Assembly (NCBI GenBank): GCA_905200435.1
Contig: CAJKKJ010000042.1
Span: 1-6,924 of the forward strand
Source: an uncultured Bacillota bacterium
GTDB taxonomy: Bacteria; Bacillota_I; Bacilli_A; RF39; UBA660
Direction: 5' to 3'
DNA: 6,924 nucleotides
In this document: positions 1 through 5,389 of the stretch, piece after piece
How positions within the stretch are numbered: the stretch's first letter is position 1
Layout: each line of letters begins with the position of its first letter
The notes under the pieces: model-generated
Seen by the model: the letters and a program-made list of their open reading frames with translations, nothing else
The model's database searches: none
What the model was told of the DNA's origin: nothing
Position numbers and translations under genes: made by a program

Positions 1-218
1 TTTTTAGTATCATTTTTAAGTCCTATTGAATGAAGTATTTCTTCTGCTATAACTGAATTTTTTATATTCTGTTTAAGATTAAAACTTATCATTATATTAC
101 TTCCTGTAATTATATTATCATTTCCAAATATATTTTCTGAATATCCTTCTACACCACCAACACTAGTTTTAGAAAGTAACGTTTCATAATTTGTAAAATC
201 AATTATTAGATTTATCTA
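1..218 (-). pseudogene. Out-of-frame 3' continuation of the Ig-repeat protein gene (DUF2927-like domain), cut by window edge
   Basis: Just past the TGA at 199-201, a second minus-strand frame stays open to the window edge and reads like protein: IDFTNYETLLSK, then GVEGYSENIFGND, then EEILHSIGLKND at about 44-9. The last motif resembles the conserved E-E-x-x-Q-x-L-G-L-x-N-D segment I recall for DUF2927 domains, with His in place of Gln. The frame has no ATG, GTG or TTG start with a Shine-Dalgarno sequence near its beginning; its upstream limit is a TAG at 216-218. It fits as the missing second half of the domain begun by the 199-1452 reading frame, shifted by +1. Assignment to DUF2927 comes from motif memory only. 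The break could be a real mutation or a one-base assembly or sequencing error. Confidence 0.6.
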
Positions 219-1452
219 AATTACTTTCAAACATACCAGGGAATTCAGGAATACTATTTAATAAATCTGCAATTTTTTTTATTTGTTTAATATCTTCATT
301 AGTAGCATTTTGATAATAATAGTATATTGGTGAATTCCATTTTTGAATTAAATTAGAACTTGCTCTATTTGTAAATTCTTCATTTAGAGCAACTTCATCA
401 AATATATCTATAACTTTTTCTTTTTTATATTTTGTATCAAATTTTTTACTAATATTGCCAACATATATTGTCATATAATATTCTTTATCATAAATACTTG
501 CTTTTAATAAAGTTTTTCCATTTTTCTTTGGAATTATTTTATTATTTTCTAAAGTTACAATTGAATTATCAAATATTTCATATTTAATTAAGTTTGATGG
601 AACACTTGGTTCTGTATATGAAACAACATCAAATGTTTCACCTAATTGAATATTCAAAAATGATTTATTTAATTTAAGGGATTTAATTTTATCAACCTTA
701 TCTATTACTTTAACTAAACAAGAAACTTCTTTTCCATAAGCTTTTGCTGTAATAGTACTTTCCCCTACATCTAAACCTTTAATTATACCATTATTTACAG
801 AAACAACATTTTCATTTGATGATGACCAAATAATTTCTTCTTTATTATTACTATTTGTATAAATTTTTAATTCCGCTTCATCATTTATAAATAAATCTGT
901 TTTTAATTTACTTATATTAATTGTTACATCATTTACAACAACATTTATATCTACATAGCTATTATCTGTATAAACTCTCAAATTAGTTTTACCTACATTT
1001 ATTCCTTTTATAGTTTCATTTTCTACTTCAATTATACTTTTATCATATTCATAAGATTTTACTTTTACATTTTCTTTTAAAATTAAATTTAATTTTACAG
1101 TATTTCCTTTTACAACTTCTATATCATGTTCAAACACATTTATATCAAGTATAGGATCTACTATTTCAACCGGAATATAATATTCATTTGTTCTAGTTTT
1201 AACAGATATAACTGTAGTTCCTTTTTTTACACCTTTTACATTTCCATATGTATCAACAGTAGCAAATGTCTCATCTTTTATATCATATTCAGCTTTTGTA
1301 TTAATTTCTATTTTTTTAGTTTCTCCTAGTGGAATAGATAATTCTTTAGTTTTTAATATTTCTTTATCACTTGGAACTTTAATAATTAAATATCCAATAG
1401 ATGAAATAATAAATAAAACAATTACCATAAGTAATATTATAATTTTTTTCAT
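199..1452 (-). CDS. Exported Ig-like (Big_2-type) repeat protein, frameshifted in its C-terminal DUF2927-like domain
   Basis: The 417-residue product starts with MKK and a hydrophobic stretch (about 4-25) that acts as an uncleaved anchor or signal peptide, so the protein faces outward. Four beta-rich repeats follow, at about 36-98, 102-173, 176-250 and 256-332. They carry the bacterial Ig-like pattern: a Gly-X-Thr-less first strand, then S-V/G-x-I-K-G-L-x-V-G and T-x-I/L-x-A, clearest in repeat 3 (WSSSNENVVSVNNG, then GLDVGESTITAKAYG). The tail (about 345-417, LIQKWNSPIYYYYQ and DIKQIKKIADLLN) looks like the start of a DUF2927-type domain and then stops abruptly at TGA. The rest of that domain is in another frame at 1-198. 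Start: ATG 1450-1452 with AGAGG eight bases upstream. Probable role is at the cell surface, adhesion or wall-associated; the C-terminal function is unknown. Monocistronic from its own promoter. Confidence 0.8.
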   Translation of the reverse strand: MKKIIILLMVIVLFIISSIGYLIIKVPSDKEILKTKELSIPLGETKKIEINTKAEYDIKDETFATVDTYGNVKGVKKGTTVISVKTRTNEYYIPVEIVDPILDINVFEHDIEVVKGNTVKLNLILKENVKVKSYEYDKSIIEVENETIKGINVGKTNLRVYTDNSYVDINVVVNDVTINISKLKTDLFINDEAELKIYTNSNNKEEIIWSSSNENVVSVNNGIIKGLDVGESTITAKAYGKEVSCLVKVIDKVDKIKSLKLNKSFLNIQLGETFDVVSYTEPSVPSNLIKYEIFDNSIVTLENNKIIPKKNGKTLLKASIYDKEYYMTIYVGNISKKFDTKYKKEKVIDIFDEVALNEEFTNRASSNLIQKWNSPIYYYYQNATNEDIKQIKKIADLLNSIPEFPGMFESNLDKSNN

Positions 1453-1460
1453 TTCTTATA

Positions 1461-1479
1461 CCTCTATATTATTATAGCA
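1461..1479 (-). promoter_or_regulatory. Extended -10 promoter abutting the RBS of the Ig-repeat gene
   Basis: On the minus strand TGCTATAAT (1479-1471) is a perfect extended -10 element. Only five bases separate it from the Shine-Dalgarno AGAGG (1465-1461). No good -35 box is seen at 16-18 bases upstream. A start site seven bases past the -10 would be near 1464, within the Shine-Dalgarno sequence, giving a leader of about 12 bases. In an AT-rich genome chance matches are common, so confidence is moderate. Confidence 0.5.
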
Positions 1480-1485
1480 CATTTC

Positions 1486-1516
1486 AAAAAATACATCAGA
1501 TAATTCTAATGTATTT
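1486..1516 (-). terminator. Rho-independent terminator of the suf operon
   Basis: The arms AAATACAT (1489-1496) and ATGTATTT (1509-1516) pair perfectly. Inside them a C/A mismatch is followed by an AGA/TCT extension and a TAAT loop. On the minus strand the stem runs into six T (1491-1486). The hairpin begins within the sufS stop codon (1515-1517). The stem is AT-rich and weak, but the position and the U-tract fit an intrinsic terminator. Confidence 0.6.
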
Positions 1517-2693
1517 ATATAATTTCATTTTTTATATTTTTATTTTTTAAAGCAATTACTAATTTATCTATATCTTCTTTAGTATTATAGAAATATAAAC
1601 TTACTCTACATGTATTCTTAACTCCCAAACATTCTTTTAACATTTTAGCGCAATGGTTACCAGCTCTAATACAAATATTTTTTTTACTCAAATAAATTGA
1701 TAAATCTTGTGCGAATATTCCAGCTTTATTAAAAGTTATTAAATTTGAATCACAATCTTCATTATATATAACTAAATCATCTATTTTCTTTAATTCTTCT
1801 AACGCATATTTTCTTAAATCTGTTACATATTTATTTATATTATCCATGCCTAATTTAATTAAATATTCAATTATTGTACCAAAAGCTAGTATTCCTTCAA
1901 TATTAGGAGTTCCTGCTTCAAAACGTCTTGGTACATCATCATAAACTCTTGTTGTATCACTTGCAAACGATGCATTCATACCACCACCAAATTCAAGTGG
2001 TTTCATTTCATTTAAATATTCTGCTTTACCATATAAAACACCTACACCAGTTGGTCCACACATTTTATGGGCAGAAAATGCTAAAAAGTCCATATCTAAA
2101 TCTTTTACATCTATTTTCATATGAGGAACACTTTGAGCACCATCAATTACTACTTTAATATTTTTTGAATGAGCATATTTAATAATTTCTTTTATTGGTC
2201 TAACATCACCTAAAACATTTGTTACATGAGCAATCGATATTACTTTCGTATTTTCATTAATCGCTTTTTTTACATTTTCTAATGTAACTTTATTGTTTTC
2301 AAGTTCAATATATTTTACTTTTATATCATTTCCTAATTCAAACCATGGTAGAACATTAGAAGCATGTTCTGCTTTAGTAATTAATACTTCATCATTTGGT
2401 TTTAATTTATTTTTAAAATATCCAAATACTATTCTATTTAATGCATCAGTTGTATTATAGGTAAAAACTATTTCATTTGTATTTGCATTTATAAATTTAC
2501 TTACTAAAAATCTAGTATGATCATATTTATTATCAGCTATAATTGCGATATCATAATCACCTCTATGAATATTAGCAGTTTCTTCTAAATAATATTTTTT
2601 TATTGGATTTAAAATACAATTAGGTTTTAGTGATGTTGCACTTGAATCTAAATACACATAATTTTTTAAGACTTCAAAATCTTCTCTATTCAT
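1515..2693 (-). CDS. sufS: Cysteine desulfurase SufS (class V aminotransferase fold, group II)
   Basis: PLP enzyme that takes sulfur from L-cysteine as a persulfide, releasing alanine, to feed cytosolic Fe-S cluster assembly. At 392 residues it is close to the usual 400-410. Visible landmarks: AEHASN (108-113, His110 stacking on PLP), DGAQSVPH (184-191, cofactor Asp and Gln), SAHK with Lys210 as the Schiff-base lysine followed by GPTG, RRFEAGTPN (256-264), and RAGNHC with catalytic Cys348. Two positions differ from the Bacillus enzyme as I recall it: RAGHHC has become RAGNHC, and Gln329 sits where Bacillus SufS has the His (342) that takes over the zinc of SufU. The ATG overlaps the end of sufD by eight bases (ATGAATAG), with GGAGGTG four bases upstream. 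It is the last gene of sufC-sufD-sufS and is followed by a terminator. Confidence 0.93.
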   Translation of the reverse strand: MNREDFEVLKNYVYLDSSATSLKPNCILNPIKKYYLEETANIHRGDYDIAIIADNKYDHTRFLVSKFINANTNEIVFTYNTTDALNRIVFGYFKNKLKPNDEVLITKAEHASNVLPWFELGNDIKVKYIELENNKVTLENVKKAINENTKVISIAHVTNVLGDVRPIKEIIKYAHSKNIKVVIDGAQSVPHMKIDVKDLDMDFLAFSAHKMCGPTGVGVLYGKAEYLNEMKPLEFGGGMNASFASDTTRVYDDVPRRFEAGTPNIEGILAFGTIIEYLIKLGMDNINKYVTDLRKYALEELKKIDDLVIYNEDCDSNLITFNKAGIFAQDLSIYLSKKNICIRAGNHCAKMLKECLGVKNTCRVSLYFYNTKEDIDKLVIALKNKNIKNEII

Positions 2694-3477
2694 ATTTCAC
2701 CTCCATCTTTTCTATAAAATCATTTATTATTTCATTATTTTTTAAATTTCTTTTCAAAAATCCTTGCGTTAATAAAATAGTTGCTTCTCTTCTACTTAAT
2801 CCTCTTGATTCCATATAGAACAAGTTTTCTTGATTAAACGCTCCTATTTTTGCACTATGGGATGCTTCTACATCATATTCTTCAATTAATAATAATGGTT
2901 TTATTGTACTATTTAATTCATTTAAATTGATTATTTCATTTTCTTGATTAGCTCTCGCACCTTTACATCCATTTGGAATTATTGTTGTAACATTAAGGTT
3001 TAAAGTACCATTTTTAACACATAAGCCATCACATTTTATATCACTTATAGTTTCTCTTATATTATGGTTTACTATAACATCTATATTATCATTTCCACTT
3101 GCAATATTTTTTAAAACAAATTCTACTTTTGCATTTGTTCCATTTAAATTTATCAAGTCATATTCTTTTGTTTCAATATTATGATTTATTTTATTTATAT
3201 AAAGAGTGCTATTAGCTAGTAATGTATATTTATATTTTATTTTTGTTTTTAAATCTTTTTGAATTTCGTATAAATTTAATGAGACATCATTATCTAAATT
3301 AATGTTAAATGATACTTTTATGTTATCTTCTACCATTATATATAAATCGGTTGTATTATGAATATATATTGTAAATTCATCAATTCCAAATCTTTCCATT
3401 TTTCCATTTGATACTACAACTACGCTTTCATCTAATTCTTTAGTTAATTCTTTATTACTCAATATTATTTTATTCAT
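2686..3477 (-). CDS. sufD: Short SufD-like scaffold protein (SufB/SufD family), lacks the N-terminal domain
   Basis: Partner of the SufC ATPase in the SufBCD Fe-S scaffold. The C-terminal half (about 170-241) carries the family signature: GARANQEN, then VEASHSAKIG with His207 at the position of the functional SufD histidine, then LFYMESRGLSRREA and a final LLTQGF. The middle is the beta-helix typical of the core. At 263 residues it is far shorter than the usual 420-470, and the N-terminal helical region is missing. The CDSLL-type segment holding the essential Cys of SufB is absent (ELNSTIKPLLLIEEYD instead), so SufD is the better name. Start: ATG 3475-3477 is preferred over ATG 3490-3492 because AAGGA lies five bases upstream; it overlaps the sufC stop by eight bases (ATGAATAA). 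No sufB is seen nearby, so it could also act as the only SufB/D subunit. Confidence 0.82.
   Translation of the reverse strand: MNKIILSNKELTKELDESVVVVSNGKMERFGIDEFTIYIHNTTDLYIMVEDNIKVSFNINLDNDVSLNLYEIQKDLKTKIKYKYTLLANSTLYINKINHNIETKEYDLINLNGTNAKVEFVLKNIASGNDNIDVIVNHNIRETISDIKCDGLCVKNGTLNLNVTTIIPNGCKGARANQENEIINLNELNSTIKPLLLIEEYDVEASHSAKIGAFNQENLFYMESRGLSRREATILLTQGFLKRNLKNNEIINDFIEKMEVKYE
2698..2704 (-). promoter_or_regulatory. Shine-Dalgarno site of sufS inside sufD
   Basis: GGAGGTG lies within the last sufD codons, four bases before the sufS ATG. With the 8-base overlap it indicates coupled translation of sufD and sufS. Confidence 0.8.
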
Positions 3478-4237
3478 GGTTTTCCTTTTCATCTACTTCA
3501 TTAGTACCTGTATTATATAAATTATAACCTTTTTCTTGTATTTCTTTAACTAAAGATAAATCACCATTTTTTACAATTTTACCATTTAACATAATATGTA
3601 CATAATCTGGTTTAATATAATCAAGTAAATTTTCGTAGTGGGTAATCATTAATATTGCTGGTTTATATTCTTTAAAATATTCATTTATATTGAATGCAAC
3701 TATTTTTAAACTATCCATATCAAGACCAGAATCTATTTCATCAAGTAAAATAAAACTTGGTTTTAACATATACATTTGAAGTATTTCATTTTTCTTCTTT
3801 TCACCACCAGAAAATCCTAAATTAATACTTCTATGTAACATATCTTTATTTATTTCTAATTTATCACATAAGCCATTTATTTCTTTAACAAAACTATATA
3901 ATTTAAAATTTTCATCATCTCTTAAAGCACTTCTCATTAAATCTGCAGTAGTAACACCTTCTATTTCATTTGGCATTTGCATTCCTAGAAAAATACCTTT
4001 TTTACTTCTTTCATTCGTTTTTAAATTTATAATACTTTCACCATCTATTAATATATCACCATTTTTTATAGTATAATTAGGATCTCCCATTATTGTTTTT
4101 AATAGGCTTGATTTGCCTACTCCATTAGGTCCCATAATAGTATGGATCTCACCTAGATTTATTGTTAAATTAAAATCTTTTATAATTGTCTTATTTTCTA
4201 TTTCAACTTCTAAATTTTTAATTTCTATTTTTTGCAC
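3470..4237 (-). CDS. sufC: Fe-S cluster assembly ATPase SufC (ABC-type)
   Basis: Soluble ABC ATPase that drives conformational change of the SufB/SufD scaffold. With the start chosen here it has 255 residues, normal for SufC. Landmarks: Walker A GPNGVGKSS (36-44), Q-loop in FLGMQMPNEIEGV (83-95; the P-x-E-I-x-G-V run is characteristic of SufC), signature FSGGEKKK (142-149), Walker B ILLDEIDSGLD (163-173) and switch His200. Start: GTG 4235-4237, giving MQKIEIKNLEVEI, which matches the usual SufC N-terminus. AGGTGGTGAG lies just upstream. The in-frame GTGs at 4244-4249 would fall on the Shine-Dalgarno sequence itself, so they are less likely. First gene of the suf operon; its last eight bases overlap sufD. 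Confidence 0.95.
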   Translation of the reverse strand: MQKIEIKNLEVEIENKTIIKDFNLTINLGEIHTIMGPNGVGKSSLLKTIMGDPNYTIKNGDILIDGESIINLKTNERSKKGIFLGMQMPNEIEGVTTADLMRSALRDDENFKLYSFVKEINGLCDKLEINKDMLHRSINLGFSGGEKKKNEILQMYMLKPSFILLDEIDSGLDMDSLKIVAFNINEYFKEYKPAILMITHYENLLDYIKPDYVHIMLNGKIVKNGDLSLVKEIQEKGYNLYNTGTNEVDEKENHE

Positions 4238-4241
4238 ATTT

Positions 4242-4263
4242 CTCACCACCTAATATTTTATCA
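4242..4263 (-). promoter_or_regulatory. Promoter and RBS of the suf operon (extended -10 next to the SD)
   Basis: The minus strand reads TGATAAAAT (4263-4255), an extended -10, then ATT, then AGGTGGTGAG (4251-4242), the Shine-Dalgarno region for GTG 4235-4237. The -35 region holds only TTCAAT (4283-4278, 17-base spacer), a poor match. A start near 4248 would leave GGTGAG as the ribosome binding site. The rest of the gap to 4338 is AT-rich, with an A9 run on the minus strand; I see no recognisable regulator site in it. Confidence 0.45.
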
Positions 4264-4338
4264 TTTTTTTTTAATAAATTGAATATAAATGTATAAAAAA
4301 AACATAATTAATATTGGATATACGCAGATATTCACGTC

Positions 4339-4360
4339 AAAAGGACTTTTAAGTCCTTTT
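4339..4360 (-). terminator. Terminator of the GNAT gene
   Basis: Arms AAAAGGACTT (4339-4348) and AAGTCCTTTT (4351-4360) are perfect inverted repeats; nine pairs with a four-base loop is the likely fold. On the minus strand it ends in TTTT. It directly abuts the acetyltransferase stop codon (4361-4363), and it separates that gene from the suf operon. The plus-strand reading also ends in six T, so it could act in both directions. Confidence 0.8.
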
Positions 4361-4906
4361 TTAGTTTAGAATTATTGAATATATTTTTGCATCAACAAGT
4401 TCATCTCTTTTATTTAAAACAGATTTCCTTAATGTACCCTCATATTCAAATCCAGATTTAATCAATACTTTACCACTATTAATATTTTCCACTTCATGAT
4501 AAGCCTGTAATCTAACTAGACCTATTTCTTTAAAATACTTTATTAATTCTAGTAAAGCTTCTTTTACAATTCCTTTTCCCCAATAATTATAACCTATTGC
4601 ATAACCTACTTCTCCACATAACATTTTTTCATTTAAATCAACAAGTCCAATTGATCCAATTACTTTGTTTGTTTCTTTGCATACAATAGCCCATTGATAA
4701 TTGTTTATTTTTTTAGATTCTTCTTCCCACATTGAGCATATTTCATATGACTCATTTACATTTTCATGCGTATACCATCTTAAATATTTAGTTACTCTAT
4801 CATCATTCGCCCAATTTTCAAACATGTCTTTGCCATCTTCTTTTTTAAATGGTCTTAATATTAATCTTTCTGTTTCTATAACTTTTGTTCCCTTATTATT
4901 TAACAT
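4361..4906 (-). CDS. GNAT-family N-acetyltransferase, RimJ/RimL type
   Basis: Transfers an acetyl group from acetyl-CoA to an amine. At 181 residues it has the length and order of the RimJ/RimL (Acetyltransf_3) group: TERLILRPFKKED at 12-24, WAIVCKETNKVIGSIGL (72-88, beta strands before the CoA site), GYAIGYNYWGKGI (101-113) with the pyrophosphate-binding Y-x-x-W-G-K-G loop, then VENINSGKVLIKSGFEYEG (139-157), where Asn and Ser usually contact CoA. Substrate unknown: the group includes ribosomal protein acetylases but also antibiotic- and spermidine-type enzymes, and nothing here decides. Start: ATG 4904-4906 with AAGGAGGT (4912-4919) five bases upstream. It stands alone between its own promoter and terminator and is divergent from the HIT gene. 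Confidence 0.88.
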   Translation of the reverse strand: MLNNKGTKVIETERLILRPFKKEDGKDMFENWANDDRVTKYLRWYTHENVNESYEICSMWEEESKKINNYQWAIVCKETNKVIGSIGLVDLNEKMLCGEVGYAIGYNYWGKGIVKEALLELIKYFKEIGLVRLQAYHEVENINSGKVLIKSGFEYEGTLRKSVLNKRDELVDAKIYSIILN

Positions 4907-4911
4907 AAAAT

Positions 4912-4953
4912 ACCTCCTTTTTTATTATATCATATTTAAAAGAATAATTTAAA
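4912..4953 (-). promoter_or_regulatory. GNAT gene promoter with SD directly after the -10
   Basis: The minus strand carries TGATATAAT (4932-4924), a perfect extended -10. Four bases later comes the strong Shine-Dalgarno AAGGAGGT (4919-4912). TTTAAA at 4953-4948 is a possible weak -35 with an 18-base spacer. The predicted start, near 4917, lies within the Shine-Dalgarno sequence, for a leader of about 11-13 bases. Confidence 0.5.
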
Positions 4954-4988
4954 ATTTTATTTTTATGTTGTATAATTATATAGGAGGT
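4948..4988 (+). promoter_or_regulatory. HIT gene promoter and RBS
   Basis: TTTAAA (4948-4953), a 17-base spacer and TATAAT (4971-4976), followed five bases later by AGGAGGT (4982-4988) and ATG at 4993. The start is expected near 4983, so the transcript would begin at its Shine-Dalgarno sequence. The TTTAAA is palindromic and is also correctly placed for the divergent GNAT promoter. Confidence 0.55.
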
Positions 4989-4992
4989 AATT

Positions 4993-5355
4993 ATGGATTG
5001 TATATTTTGTGAAATTTGTAAAGGAGATATTCCTTCATATACTTTATATGAAGATGATAAAATTAAAGTGTTTTTAGATATTAATCCTATTTCTAATGGC
5101 CACACTTTAATTATTCCTAAAAATCATTCTGTTGATTTAGATGATACTTCTTTAGAAACAATTAATTATATTTTTTCAAAAGCAAAAGATATAAAAAAAT
5201 TACTTGAAACTAAATTAAATCCTATTGGAATAAGGTTAGTCCAAAATAATGGCACATTAGAAGAAGTTAAACATTTTCATTTGCATTTGATTCCATTCTA
5301 TAATGAAAATAATAAAATGGATGTTCAAGATGTATATAAAATACTAAGCGATTAG
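4993..5355 (+). CDS. Short HIT-family nucleotide hydrolase (Hit/HinT-like)
   Basis: Purine-nucleotide-binding hydrolase of the histidine triad family; relatives cleave AMP-lysine or other nucleoside phosphoramidates in the cytosol. The N-terminus CIFCEI (3-8) has the Cys-x-x-Cys that binds zinc with later His residues in many members. DINPISNGHTLIIPKNH (29-45) is the core strand region, and HFHLHLIP (94-101) is the catalytic triad motif with His94, His96 and His98. At 120 residues it is shorter than the common 135-145, mainly at the C-terminus. The Asn-x-Gly to first triad His distance is two residues shorter than the usual G-x-x-A-G-Q-x-V-x-H, and the Gln is missing (NNGTLEEVKH). Start: ATG after AGGAGGT with a four-base gap. 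Exact substrate is not predictable. Confidence 0.92.
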   Translation: MDCIFCEICKGDIPSYTLYEDDKIKVFLDINPISNGHTLIIPKNHSVDLDDTSLETINYIFSKAKDIKKLLETKLNPIGIRLVQNNGTLEEVKHFHLHLIPFYNENNKMDVQDVYKILSD

Positions 5356-5365
5356 TATTTTTTTT
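5338..5365 (+). terminator. Terminator of the HIT gene, overlapping its stop codon
   Basis: AAAATACTAA (5338-5347) pairs over ten bases with TTAGTATTTT (5352-5361) around a GCGA tetraloop of the stable GNRA class, and it runs into a T tract to 5365. The last codons and the TAG stop (5353-5355) are inside the hairpin. Confidence 0.75.
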
Positions 5366-5389
5366 AAAAAAAAGAAGCTTTTGCTTCTT
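5366..5389 (-). terminator. Terminator of the rplU-prp-rpmA operon
   Basis: On the minus strand AAGAAGC and GCTTCTT (plus 5383-5389 and 5372-5378) form seven pairs with a four-base A loop, followed by a run of eight T (5373-5366). The stem starts within the rpmA stop codon (5388-5390). The T8/A8 junction at 5358-5373 supplies the U-tracts of both convergent terminators. Confidence 0.85.

Noticed and set aside
1..187. Separate gene starting at ATG 185-187 or at the in-frame ATG 90-92
   Set aside because: The first stops after 12 codons. The second lies in the middle of the conserved-looking region and has no Shine-Dalgarno sequence.
199..218. Programmed +1 frameshift joining the two parts of the Ig/DUF2927-like gene
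   Set aside because: The codons before the stop (AAT AAT TGA) would re-pair poorly after a +1 slip, and there is no internal Shine-Dalgarno-like stimulator like that of prfB. A mutation or an assembly error is simpler.
1126..2818. Plus-strand open frames opposite the Ig-repeat, sufS and sufD genes
   Set aside because: They are rich in Phe, Tyr, His or Leu as expected for the complement of AT-rich coding DNA, have no Shine-Dalgarno sequence and match no family.
4321..4338. GGATAT/ATATTC inverted repeat upstream of the suf promoter as an operator
   Set aside because: Only six pairs including a G-U, AT-rich, and no known SUF regulator site is recognisable.
4896..5105. Minus-strand open frame of 69 codons across the HIT promoter and start
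   Set aside because: It is the antisense shadow of the HIT gene and covers both divergent promoters; no ribosome binding site or recognisable domain.
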